64,000 bases of DNA from JABWCE01 sp964617955 (GTDB taxonomy: Bacteria > Bacteroidota > Bacteroidia > NS11-12g > UBA9320): positions 1-64,000 of the forward strand of contig CAZTXB010000009.1 of the NCBI GenBank assembly GCA_964617955.1, in the 5' to 3' direction. Position 1 is the first letter of the stretch; each line of letters starts with the position of its first letter. The translations under genes and the position numbers were made by a program. The notes beneath the pieces were generated by a model. That model was not told the DNA's origin. It did no database searches and was given only the letters and a program-made list of their open reading frames with translations. Of the stretch, positions 1 to 8,287 are shown in pieces.

Positions 1-48
1 TTAATGAACCTCATCATATCAAGCCTTTAAGTGTTTTTCAGCAGGCCC
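1..48 (+). mobile_element. Right end of a MITE-like element (partial, cut by window edge)
   Basis: These 48 bases match the last 48 bases of the complete element at 56870-57105 with one mismatch (position 12). They end in TTTTTCAGCAGGCCC, the 15-base terminal inverted repeat of that family. The bases just outside (49-54, TAAAAT) resemble the duplicated target bases of the other copies (TAAATC, and TAAATA in the same orientation). The left part lies outside the window, so length and left duplication cannot be checked. The last base of the element contributes to the stop codon of the MoxR gene on the other strand. Confidence 0.85.
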
Positions 49-1010
49 TAAAATAGCTTTCGAATAATGTCGTCAACGCCAATACCTTCGGCTTCGGCCT
101 TGTAATTTTTCAAAACCCTGTGCCTCAAAACCGATTCGGCTACGGCCTGAACATTTTCAATGTCGGGCGAATATTTGCCATTGATCAAAGCATTGCATTT
201 GGCGCCAATAATCAGATATTGGCTTGCGCGTGGCCCAGCGCCATAGCTAACATATTTGTTGATGTCGTCAGTGGCCATGGCATAGCCGGGTCGGGTTTTG
301 CTCACCAACTTTACGGCATAGTCATAAACGTTGTCGGCTACCGGTACTTTTCGAATTAAATCCTGGAAAAAGAGAATTTCTTTTGCTCCAAATACTTTTT
401 CGGTGGTGGCACTGTAGTTTGTAGTGGTATTTTTAACCACCTGAATTTCTTCTTCAAAACTTGGGTAGTCTAAAAACAAATTAAACATAAAGCGATCGAG
501 TTGAGCCTCCGGCAAAGGATAGGTTCCTTCTTGCTCAATAGGGTTTTGGGTTGCTAAAACAAAAAACGGATTCGGTAAATGGTGATTTTGTCCACCTACG
601 GTCACCGTTTTTTCCTGCATGGCCTCGAGCAATGCCGCCTGGGTTTTTGGCGGAGTCCGGTTAATCTCGTCGGCTAAAATGATATTGGCAAACAAGGGAC
701 CCTTTGAAAACCTGAAATTTTTATGATCGTCCAATATCTCTGAACCTGTGATGTCTCCCGGCATCAAATCAGGAGTGAACTGAATGCGGTTAAAGCTTAA
801 GTCAAGCGATTCGGAAATGGTTTTAACCAGTAAGGTTTTGGCCAAGCCCGGCACCCCCACCAACAAACTATGTCCCTTGCAAAAAATAGAGGTCAACACC
901 CCATCAACAACCTCATTCTGGCCGATGATTACCTTCGAAATCTCAGTTTTTAACTTTTTAAATTGCTCCTTAAATGCTTCCGCAGCTTCAACTTCGTTTT
1001 TGTATTCCAT
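48..1010 (-). CDS. moxR: MoxR family AAA+ ATPase
   Basis: This is a MoxR-type AAA+ ATPase of 320 residues, a usual length for the family; such proteins act as chaperone-like ATPases, often with DUF58 and von Willebrand (Bat) partners. Walker A (GVPGLAKT) is at residues 52-59 and Walker B (ILADEINR) near 110-117, followed by the sensor-type stretch ATQNPIEQEGTYPLPEAQLDRF typical of the family. The ATG at 1010 lies about 60 bases downstream of the SurA-like gene on the same strand, so it probably ends that operon. The usual DUF58 partner would lie beyond 1, but a mobile-element end sits exactly there. The stop codon (TAG, 50-48) takes its final G from the element. The protein ends at IIRKLF; whether this is the native C terminus cannot be seen from this window. 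Confidence 0.93.
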   Translation of the reverse strand: MEYKNEVEAAEAFKEQFKKLKTEISKVIIGQNEVVDGVLTSIFCKGHSLLVGVPGLAKTLLVKTISESLDLSFNRIQFTPDLMPGDITGSEILDDHKNFRFSKGPLFANIILADEINRTPPKTQAALLEAMQEKTVTVGGQNHHLPNPFFVLATQNPIEQEGTYPLPEAQLDRFMFNLFLDYPSFEEEIQVVKNTTTNYSATTEKVFGAKEILFFQDLIRKVPVADNVYDYAVKLVSKTRPGYAMATDDINKYVSYGAGPRASQYLIIGAKCNALINGKYSPDIENVQAVAESVLRHRVLKNYKAEAEGIGVDDIIRKLF

Positions 1011-1070
1011 TTGTAATTTCGTTCTTCTTTTTAATACGCTTTTAAATTGTATGTTTCAAGCCTTCCTATC

Positions 1071-2426
1071 CTATCTCCAGTCCGCCATCTCTTTACAGGT
1101 GAGATATTCAGGCTCTATTCTGATAAACACAACTTTCTTGAATTTTGTTGCCCAGTCGGTCATCATTTTTTTCTTTTTTTGTTCCAGAGCAAAAGCCTGA
1201 ATTTTTTGGTAATCGTCGCTCAAATTGGCACGATGGGGCTTAGTCTCCGATTTTAAGTAAAGCACCCTATAGGCCGATGAACCATCCTGAGCCACAATGG
1301 GTGTTGGTACCGAAAAATCACCGGGTTTCATTTTTTGAACCTGAAGCACAACGTCCGGATCCAAAATTTCGATTTCAACCTTATTGGTTCCTAAATTGGG
1401 ATCACTAAAAAAGCCACAGTTGGATTTGGTCATTTCATCTTCGCTGTATTTGGCAGCAGCCTGACAAAAGCTAATTGAATCGGCCTTGATGCGAACGACC
1501 AGATTTTTTAAAAATTGCTCCGTTTCAGCCAAATCCCTTGTAATAATCGTTGGTTTGATAAGAATGTGGCGAACATTAATTTTCTCACCTTTCCGGTCGA
1601 TTAATTTTAAAATATGATAGCCAAATTGGGTTTCGATAATAGGTGACACGGAATCGGGTTTGAGCTTGAATGCCATGGCCTCAAAATTTGAAACCATATC
1701 GCCTCTCTTAAAATACCCCAACTCGCCTCCATTCAATGCGGAGCCCTTATCGTCACTAAAACTTTTGGCCGTGAGTTCAAAGTTTCTTTTCCCGGCAATG
1801 ATTTCCTCTCTGTACTTTTTTAAAGTGGAATAGGCGTAATCTTTGGCAAATTGATTGGGTTTTGGAATCACCACAATCTGACCCAGTTCAACCTCAGCGC
1901 CGAACAGAGGTAAGCTGTCTTTTGGAATTTCATTGAAATGTTTTAGCACTTCGGTAGGTGAGACCTTCACAGCATCCAGCAATTTTTTTTGAACTTCTTG
2001 TACTTGCATCTGTTGCGTGATACGCGGTTTCATCTCTTTTTTATATTCCAGTATGCTCTTTCCCAGGTATTGTTCCAGTCGGGCTTCATCTCCTATTTGT
2101 GAAACAAAGTAGCGGATCTTGCGGTCCATTTCATATTCTATCTGCTCATCCGAAATGACCACCGAATCCAGTTCAGCCTTGTGCAATAGCAACTTTTGCA
2201 GCAGCAATTGATTTAAAATTTCACAATGCAAGTCCCCTTTAAAATCGTTGTATTGTTCTTTACCCTGAAGGTATTCGGCTTCCCATTCGGATTTAAGAAT
2301 AATATTTTCGCCAACCACAGCCACTACTTCTTCCAAAATTTGTTTGGGCTGAGCCATAGCCGGGTGTGAGCAAGACAGCAAGGCCATCAAACCAATGAAT
2401 AACTGCGTTACACTTTTTTTATTCAT
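1071..2426 (-). CDS. surA: SurA-like periplasmic peptidyl-prolyl isomerase
   Basis: This 451-residue protein has a signal peptide (cleavage likely after PAMA-Q near residue 26), a SurA N-terminal chaperone region opening with EEVVAVVGENIILKSEWE, and two parvulin rotamase domains at about 175-285 and 285-390. Both show the family pattern (GGELGYF, QFGYHILKLIDRK, then VRHILIKP). SurA holds unfolded outer-membrane proteins in the periplasm for the BAM machine. It is the third of three adjacent SurA/parvulin-type genes; its ATG overlaps the end of the preceding gene by 8 bases, which suggests translational coupling. Function by family is firm; substrates are not known. Confidence 0.9.
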   Translation of the reverse strand: MNKKSVTQLFIGLMALLSCSHPAMAQPKQILEEVVAVVGENIILKSEWEAEYLQGKEQYNDFKGDLHCEILNQLLLQKLLLHKAELDSVVISDEQIEYEMDRKIRYFVSQIGDEARLEQYLGKSILEYKKEMKPRITQQMQVQEVQKKLLDAVKVSPTEVLKHFNEIPKDSLPLFGAEVELGQIVVIPKPNQFAKDYAYSTLKKYREEIIAGKRNFELTAKSFSDDKGSALNGGELGYFKRGDMVSNFEAMAFKLKPDSVSPIIETQFGYHILKLIDRKGEKINVRHILIKPTIITRDLAETEQFLKNLVVRIKADSISFCQAAAKYSEDEMTKSNCGFFSDPNLGTNKVEIEILDPDVVLQVQKMKPGDFSVPTPIVAQDGSSAYRVLYLKSETKPHRANLSDDYQKIQAFALEQKKKKMMTDWATKFKKVVFIRIEPEYLTCKEMADWR

Positions 2427-3309
2427 ATTCTTTCATGTAGATTTTGATTTGATCATCCTTCAAGGCTTTTTTAACCAACCTGTTTTCAATTTTTTGCATG
2501 AGCAACACTTTTCTTCTGTTGATCAAAATTTGTTTGATTTTATCTTCCACAAACTCATAAGGCGAAACATGATCCTTTATCCTAAAATCAGATATATGAA
2601 TATACCAGGTAAAGGATGAATTTTCAATTTTAAAAAGTCGGTTGTTGTTTATGAAATCTTCCTGATTGTATGTGGTGATTGGAACCACTTTTAAAATATC
2701 GTCAAAAGCCAGCCATTTCTCATTATCCAGATAGGCGTTACCTCCATTTTTTAATGCGATGATGGCCAGCTTGGTTCGATCTTCGGCATCGCCTTTTGAG
2801 AAAGTGTTCCAGTAGTTGTATTTGTCTTCCAAAGCTTTTGGCATCTTAATAAATACGAAACGGATGATGTTTTGTTTCAATTCAAAGTTTTCAGGATTTT
2901 CTTTATAGTATTTCAAAACCTCATTGGCTTCAACTAAGGTATCCAACTGCTCGCTCAATAACTTATTTCTATACTCAAACCTGATGAGATCGTGTTTGAA
3001 ATCTTCAGCTTTTTTGTTAATGCTTGCCTCGTCAATTGCGTTGTCCTTGCGCGCATAATGCAATATCACCTGATTTTGAAGCCAATTGTCGACATATTCC
3101 TTAATAAAAAAAAAACTGTCTTGCTTAGTCATGTTTGCGCCCAGCAAGGGAGCAATATCACTCATGTCAATGGATTCACCGTAAGCAGAGGCCAGTAAAT
3201 CTTCTTCGGCACTCTGTGGTTTTTCTGAACAGGAAATCAAAGAGGCTGCAGCTATATAAGTCAGGCATAGCCGAAAAATGATTAGAATGGATTGCTTTTT
3301 AAATATCAA
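2419..3309 (-). CDS. Lipoprotein with SurA-N-like helical region, no rotamase domain visible
   Basis: The 296-residue product begins with a lipoprotein signal ending in a lipobox-like LISC (Cys near residue 27), so it is probably anchored to a membrane as a lipoprotein. The body is charged and helical, and the segment EANEVLKYYKENPENFEL resembles the SurA N-terminal/parvulin linker. I do not see the parvulin core (no GG-ELG-F or QFGYHI stretch). It lies 5 bases after the larger PPIase gene and overlaps the next one by 8 bases, so the three are one operon. The context suggests a non-catalytic partner chaperone for outer-membrane protein delivery. This role is inferred. Confidence 0.75.
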   Translation of the reverse strand: MIFKKQSILIIFRLCLTYIAAASLISCSEKPQSAEEDLLASAYGESIDMSDIAPLLGANMTKQDSFFFIKEYVDNWLQNQVILHYARKDNAIDEASINKKAEDFKHDLIRFEYRNKLLSEQLDTLVEANEVLKYYKENPENFELKQNIIRFVFIKMPKALEDKYNYWNTFSKGDAEDRTKLAIIALKNGGNAYLDNEKWLAFDDILKVVPITTYNQEDFINNNRLFKIENSSFTWYIHISDFRIKDHVSPYEFVEDKIKQILINRRKVLLMQKIENRLVKKALKDDQIKIYMKEYE

Positions 3310-3314
3310 ATAGC

Positions 3315-5258
3315 TTATCTGAATAAAAAGTTGATGGCCGTACTATTTACATTTACCGGGTATTTTTGCTTTAAGGTCTTAATCCATGAATCCTCCAAAT
3401 AGTTTTGATAATCGGAGGTGGCCATACCCATGATTTCGTTTAACTGTTTAGGTGTTGGTTCAATGATTTTATAAATTTTCACAAAGGTTACCTTTTCCCC
3501 ACTTGGCGGCAAATCGGCAACGCCTTCTTTCCATTCCACCTTATCAACCATCTCATTTTGCCCTTTTTCAAATTTTCCTCTGGTAATGGTCACAGCCAAG
3601 GGATTTTTTGCATTTATTTTTTTGTAAATGTCCTGATCTGATGGGTTTTTCTTCACCATTTTCTTCACAGCCTTGGCGACTTTGGCATCGGAGCAGGCAA
3701 AAATAGCTGCATCAGCTCGCTGAGCCCACATGTATTTCGATTTGTTGTTTTCGTAAAAGGCCTGCAATCCCAAGGTGTCTTCAACCGATTTGCTCCAAAC
3801 CATTTTATCGGTCAATTCGAAAAGCAAAATTCCATCCCGGTACTCCTTCATGAGGTTTTTAAAGTCAACGTGTTTCTCCTCTAAATGATCTTCTTCATAG
3901 GCGAAGTTCATTTTTTCGATATACCCGGTATAAAGTTCTTTAACCACAAAGGCTACGTTATCGGTTTTTTTGGCCGACTGAAAATTGACAATATAGGTGC
4001 TGAAATCATCGTATGTGTATTTTTGGTCGGCAATGGTAAAGAGCACCTTATTGGATTTCGAAAGGTCTGAAGGTTTCCAATTCCCATGTAAAACGGAGGT
4101 ATCCACTGTTAAGACAAACTTATCTATTTCTTTGTCTTTCTGCAGAAAATTATTTTCCTTTTTCAGCCTCTCTAAAACAACCTTACTGCTTATCTGCGAG
4201 CGATCATCGCGACTCACCTTGTATTTGAGGTTTTCCTTCTGCTCCGATAATGGGGCTACCGGCTTAATGTCGAGTTTTTTAATAATATGCCACCCGAAGT
4301 CGGTAAGCACAGGTGCGGTATAATCTCCAATATTTGCCAGGGCAAAGGCTGCTTCCTTAAAAGCTGTGGGCAACTGACCGGTGCTTTTAAACCAGGTCAT
4401 CTCTCCTTTATTTGGTTTAGTACTGTAGTCTTCACTAAACTGGCTCACGAGATCTTCGAAATTTTCTCCCTTTTGGAGCTTGGCGTAGATGGCATCAATT
4501 TTCTCTTTTGCACCTGCAATTTCCTTGTCGTTGTTAAAACGAATCATGAGGTGCGCCACTTTAATTTCGCCCTGACTTTTCCTGCGGTCGTTCACTTTTA
4601 AAATGTGATAGCCGAATTGCGTTCTGAACACTTCAGAAACACTGCCTTTAGAGGTATTATAGGCCATGTTTTCAAAAGGATAAATCATTTGAAAGGCTCC
4701 AAAATAACCCAGCAGGCCTAAATTCGATTTTGCTGACGGGTCTTCGGATTTATGGTAGGCGGCTGAGTCAAAACTCACTTTGCCTTCCATGATCTGCTTT
4801 CTTATTTCACTTATTTTTTTGAAGGCCATAATGGTGTCCTTAGGCAAATCATCTTTTCCGCATGAGATCAAAATATGGCTTACATTCACTTCTTCAAGCG
4901 TTCTGTTGTAGGCCTCCTCAATTAACTTATCGGTAACCTCATTGTCGACAAGGTAGGGCATAGCCAATTGTTTGCGGTACCCTGCCAACTCCGTAATGAA
5001 CGATTCATTGGTATCCATTCGAAGCTGGTAAGCTTCCTTAACTTTTAATTTAAACTTGATGTAAAGATCGAGGTACTCCTTAATCTCCTTCTCGGATGGT
5101 GTCTTGGTTTTAACATCGTTGTTTTTGCTGTAAATTCTTTCAAATTCAGACTTAAAAACTGTATCGGTTCCAAAAGTAAACACTAAAGGTTCTTTGGTTT
5201 GGGCAAATGTTTTGAATGTAACAGTGAAGAGTAATGCAAGAATGCACAGTCGGTTCAT
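3315..5258 (-). CDS. PpiC/parvulin-type peptidyl-prolyl isomerase, two rotamase domains
   Basis: This 647-residue protein has an N-terminal signal peptide (ending near TFA-Q, residue 20). It has a helical region with LDLYIKFKLKVKEAY, typical of Bacteroidota SurA relatives, and two tandem parvulin domains at about 125-235 (VSHILISCGK to QFGYHILKVNDRR) and 235-335 (VAHLMIRFNND to DFGWHIIKKLD). A long C-terminal region without a recognised domain follows. It is probably a periplasmic foldase/chaperone for envelope proteins. It is first in the three-chaperone operon, with a plausible promoter 24-56 bases upstream. It is longer than classical SurA (about 430) because of the C-terminal extension. 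Confidence 0.9.
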   Translation of the reverse strand: MNRLCILALLFTVTFKTFAQTKEPLVFTFGTDTVFKSEFERIYSKNNDVKTKTPSEKEIKEYLDLYIKFKLKVKEAYQLRMDTNESFITELAGYRKQLAMPYLVDNEVTDKLIEEAYNRTLEEVNVSHILISCGKDDLPKDTIMAFKKISEIRKQIMEGKVSFDSAAYHKSEDPSAKSNLGLLGYFGAFQMIYPFENMAYNTSKGSVSEVFRTQFGYHILKVNDRRKSQGEIKVAHLMIRFNNDKEIAGAKEKIDAIYAKLQKGENFEDLVSQFSEDYSTKPNKGEMTWFKSTGQLPTAFKEAAFALANIGDYTAPVLTDFGWHIIKKLDIKPVAPLSEQKENLKYKVSRDDRSQISSKVVLERLKKENNFLQKDKEIDKFVLTVDTSVLHGNWKPSDLSKSNKVLFTIADQKYTYDDFSTYIVNFQSAKKTDNVAFVVKELYTGYIEKMNFAYEEDHLEEKHVDFKNLMKEYRDGILLFELTDKMVWSKSVEDTLGLQAFYENNKSKYMWAQRADAAIFACSDAKVAKAVKKMVKKNPSDQDIYKKINAKNPLAVTITRGKFEKGQNEMVDKVEWKEGVADLPPSGEKVTFVKIYKIIEPTPKQLNEIMGMATSDYQNYLEDSWIKTLKQKYPVNVNSTAINFLFR

Positions 5259-5281
5259 AATTTTTTTATTTTTTAGAGGTG

Positions 5282-5314
5282 CGAATTTAATGGATTTAAA
5301 CTGAATTTGGCAAA
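5282..5314 (-). promoter_or_regulatory. Candidate promoter of the chaperone operon
   Basis: Read on the minus strand there is a TTTG (5314-5311), a 21-base spacer and TAAATTCG (5289-5282). This is close to the Bacteroidota consensus TTTG-N19-TAnnTTTG, with one mismatch in the -7 box. It lies about 24 bases before the ATG at 5258. Confidence 0.45.
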
Positions 5315-5405
5315 ATGATTGAGAACTGACATTGCAATGTAATTATGGAAGGTGTTAGTCTTAAAAATTTATTGCTAATATTGAAGTATATTTAAGTTTC
5401 TCGCC

Positions 5406-6323
5406 ATGAAAAACACACTTCTTTTTCTCAGTATTTTTTGGCTTTTGCATGCCAACGCCCAACCTGTAATCACCAGTAATAACGCACTGCCGGCCATCGG
5501 CACGGTGATTCCGGCGAAGCAAAGTGCTTTTTTTAATTTTAATACCCCAAAAGGGGAGAACGTCATTTGGGATTTCTCCGCCTTGAACTGGACCAATGGA
5601 GGCAAATTCAGCATAGTTAAACCCTCAGACGCAAAGGATGCTTCAAGTTATCCAAATGCCAATTATGTGATGAAATATGCTTTCCCCTCTTCGAGCCTTG
5701 AGAGTTTCCAATTTTTTAAAAATTCTTCCACCCGCCTTGAGACCCATGGAATTTCAGGCAAAGGGGTTAGCCCGACTTTTTATATACCACCGGCGCTCAC
5801 CCTTCCCTATCCTTTCAAATACCTGGATAGCACCACGAATACCTTTTCAATTGGTACCATAAGTTTTACCCAAACACTGCGCTACGATGCTTACGGAACC
5901 TTAAAGATTAATGGTAAAAGCTACACAAACGTGGTGAGGGTTCATTCTCATATGACGGGACTGCCTGACAGTTATATTTGGTACAACCTTTCACCCCTGA
6001 CCCAGCTTCTGAATCAAACAGTGAATGACTCCATCCTCAATTTTATGGATGTGCCTGTGAATTCAAACCGTATGGATGGAGCAGAGAACGACGCCATCAC
6101 GATTGAACCGAATCCGGCGACAGAAATGCTCCTATTTAATCATTTAGGCCCTCATCACTATACCTTAAAAATCATTTCCATGATGGGCCAGGAGTTGTAT
6201 AGGCAAAATTTGAATTCTTCTCACAATACGGTTCCCATAAATAACTTAAAAACAGGGCCTTATATTTACGAACTCGCGTCCGAGGAAGGGAAATACGCCA
6301 GGGGGATATTTATAAAACAATAA
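5406..6323 (+). CDS. Secreted protein with T9SS C-terminal sorting domain
   Basis: The 305-residue product has a signal peptide (MKNTLLFLSIFWLLHANA, then QP). It has a beta-rich body without a family I recognise, and a type A T9SS sorting domain from about residue 230 (IEPNPATEMLLF ... GPYIYELASEEGKYARGIFIKQ). The body includes VIWDFSALNWTNGG, a pattern seen in uncharacterised Bacteroidota secreted proteins. It should be exported through the SprA translocon, also encoded in this window, and attached to the surface or released. It is divergent from the chaperone operon. Function beyond secretion is unknown. Confidence 0.85.
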   Translation: MKNTLLFLSIFWLLHANAQPVITSNNALPAIGTVIPAKQSAFFNFNTPKGENVIWDFSALNWTNGGKFSIVKPSDAKDASSYPNANYVMKYAFPSSSLESFQFFKNSSTRLETHGISGKGVSPTFYIPPALTLPYPFKYLDSTTNTFSIGTISFTQTLRYDAYGTLKINGKSYTNVVRVHSHMTGLPDSYIWYNLSPLTQLLNQTVNDSILNFMDVPVNSNRMDGAENDAITIEPNPATEMLLFNHLGPHHYTLKIISMMGQELYRQNLNSSHNTVPINNLKTGPYIYELASEEGKYARGIFIKQ

Positions 6324-6367
6324 CCCCAATTCGTCCGACAAAAAAATTGTATGCAAGGATTTCGTTA

Positions 6368-6387
6368 AAATAAATGGTCATTTATTT
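6368..6387. promoter_or_regulatory. Perfect 9-base inverted repeat, candidate operator
   Basis: AAATAAATG, a 2-base centre (GT), then CATTTATTT form a perfect AT-rich inverted repeat, centred about 70 bases before the PorG-like gene at 6448. The size and symmetry suit a dimeric regulator. It is too A/T-rich to make a strong RNA hairpin and has no T tract. The regulator is unknown. Confidence 0.35.
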
Positions 6388-6447
6388 CGTTTTTAAACAA
6401 AAAACGCGTTAATTGCGTCTCCTTAAAAAAAAGCAAAAAATTTTTAT

Positions 6448-7353
6448 ATGATTTTTAGGAAGGGATTACTCATATTATTTTTATTTACCCTATTGCAAAG
6501 CGCTCAGGCACAGCGTTGGATGAGAGAGAGCTCCCTCGATTTGGGGATATTTGCCGGGGGGAGCAATTACACAGGTGAGCTTACCAATTTTAAATTCTTC
6601 GAACCCCGTGGTACCCACTTTGCCGCTGGCCTACTCACCCGATACAATGTAAACAACCGTCTCACTTTTAAAATCAGTGCCACCAGAGGTAAAATAAGCG
6701 GATACGATAAATGGTATTCGGATATTGAAAAAAACAGGCTTCGCAACCTGCACTTTGAAAGTGTGCTTTGGGATTTTACCTCCGGGATTGATATCAACCT
6801 GAGAACACTCGACCGAAGAAAGCAAAGAGGCTTTGTGCCTTATTTTACCACCGGCTTATCCGTATTTAAATACAACCCTCAAGCACAGTTTTTTTACGAC
6901 AAAAACAGTCCGCATAACACCGGCACCAATGGTTATGAAACCTTGGCAAGCCGCGATGGCGAATGGGTTAATTTGCAAAACCTGAGCACCGAAGGTCAAC
7001 AAACTGCCGAATACAACGAATTAAAGAGATACAGCTTGACTCAGGTAGCCATACCCATAGGATTGGGACTAAAGTGCTATATGAGCAAAAGCTGGATGGT
7101 AGCCCTTGAATATACCGTTAGAAAAACCTTTACCGATTATATGGATGATGTAAGCGGAAAATATGCCGAACCTTTTTTTATAGAAAGCCAATATACAGCG
7201 ATGGCTTCAGCGATGGCTGACCCTGCTGCTACTTTACACGAAACCGGTTCGCTCAGAGGAAATCCAAACAACAAAGATTGGTACAGCATTTTTGGCCTGA
7301 GCCTCACTTACAGGTTGGTTACAACCAAAGTTAAGTGCTTCCAGTTTAGGTAA
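6448..7353 (+). CDS. PorG-like outer-membrane beta-barrel (DUF6089), copy 1
   Basis: This 301-residue protein has a signal peptide (ending QSAQA-Q) and an eight-stranded-barrel-like pattern. The family marks are GIFAGGSNYTGEL near the N terminus, RNLHFES, VRKTFTDYMDDVSGKY and RGNPNNKDWY near the C terminus. Proteins of this family include PorG, an outer-membrane component of T9SS that contacts the PorK/N ring. The gene precedes a second, shorter paralogue and then uppS and bamA; a DUF6089 gene upstream of uppS-bamA is common in Bacteroidota. The tandem duplication is less usual. Confidence 0.85.
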   Translation: MIFRKGLLILFLFTLLQSAQAQRWMRESSLDLGIFAGGSNYTGELTNFKFFEPRGTHFAAGLLTRYNVNNRLTFKISATRGKISGYDKWYSDIEKNRLRNLHFESVLWDFTSGIDINLRTLDRRKQRGFVPYFTTGLSVFKYNPQAQFFYDKNSPHNTGTNGYETLASRDGEWVNLQNLSTEGQQTAEYNELKRYSLTQVAIPIGLGLKCYMSKSWMVALEYTVRKTFTDYMDDVSGKYAEPFFIESQYTAMASAMADPAATLHETGSLRGNPNNKDWYSIFGLSLTYRLVTTKVKCFQFR

Positions 7354-7384
7354 AAATACCTCTTTCGAAGGCATTATTTTTTAA

Positions 7385-7392
7385 TATTTTTG
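7385..7392 (+). promoter_or_regulatory. Candidate -7 promoter box (TATTTTTG)
   Basis: TATTTTTG matches TAnnTTTG exactly and lies 56 bases before the second PorG-like gene. A weak TTTC-type -33 is present with a short spacer. It could let the second PorG-like gene, uppS and bamA be transcribed separately from copy 1. Confidence 0.4.
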
Positions 7393-7447
7393 CAGATTCA
7401 TTCCATGTTGTAACTTTAAGTTTATTTGAACCGTATTTCGTTAACTA

Positions 7448-8287
7448 ATGTTTCGTCATAGTTTAAAAATTTCACTCTTTGTGTTGGCCGTTTTGGCGTC
7501 ACAATTTAGCTATTCGCAAAAATGGGAACTTGGCGGCATGTTGGGCGTTTCAAACTACAATGGCGATTTGGCACGTGAAATTGTGCTGAAGGAATCTCAC
7601 CTCGCCGGAGGTCTTTTGTTTCGATACAATTTGGGGAAGTTCTTCTCCCTGAGAACAGCCTTTCAAGCTGGTACCATAAGCGGAGACGATAAAAATTTTA
7701 CGGAAAACAAATACCGCAATTTGCATTTTAAGTCGAATATTTCCGAATTAAGTGCCATGATGGAATACAATTTCAAGCCTTTTGGGGCTCAAGTCCGTAC
7801 AGAAAATTTCACCCCATATTTGGCCCTTGGTGTTGCTTTCTTTCACTTTAATCCACGAACAAAATATAACGGGGATTGGTTTAACCTAAGAAACCTGAGA
7901 ACTGAAGGCCAGAGCAACTCTCAAATGTACAAGCTCAATCAAATATCCATACCCTTTGGTATGGGTCTGAAATGGTCGGTAACCCACAACCTGACCCTTG
8001 GTTTTGAATTTCTCTATCGCAAAACATTTACCGACTACTTGGATGATGTAAGTAAAACTTACCCCAACCTCACTGTCCAGGCCAAAACCTACGGCTCTTT
8101 AAGCGCAGCGCTAAGCGACCGTTCGCCCGAAGTACCAGGGGTTACAGAGCCCTTAAGCACTCCTGGCGATATGCGCGGCGATCCGGGCTTAAAAGATTGG
8201 TATGTATTTTCTATGTTCTCTCTTTCATACCGATTTACACCAGTTATCTGTTGGCCTAACAGGCCATCTACCGTATGGGATTACTAG
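7448..8287 (+). CDS. PorG-like outer-membrane beta-barrel (DUF6089), copy 2
   Basis: The 279-residue paralogue of the preceding gene has a signal peptide (ending SQFSYS-Q) and the same marks: GVSNYNGDL, RNLHFKS, YRKTFTDYLDDVSKTY and RGDPGLKDWY. It overlaps uppS by 13 bases, so it is translationally coupled to the uppS-bamA unit. This is the position usual for the PorG-family gene in related genomes. It is probably an outer-membrane barrel working with T9SS. Which of the two copies is the functional PorG equivalent cannot be decided here. Confidence 0.87.
   Translation: MFRHSLKISLFVLAVLASQFSYSQKWELGGMLGVSNYNGDLAREIVLKESHLAGGLLFRYNLGKFFSLRTAFQAGTISGDDKNFTENKYRNLHFKSNISELSAMMEYNFKPFGAQVRTENFTPYLALGVAFFHFNPRTKYNGDWFNLRNLRTEGQSNSQMYKLNQISIPFGMGLKWSVTHNLTLGFEFLYRKTFTDYLDDVSKTYPNLTVQAKTYGSLSAALSDRSPEVPGVTEPLSTPGDMRGDPGLKDWYVFSMFSLSYRFTPVICWPNRPSTVWDY

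Noticed and set aside
120..1256. Plus-strand frames of 69-138 codons opposite moxR and the SurA-like gene
   Set aside because: They are antisense shadows of clearly coding genes and show no known motifs.
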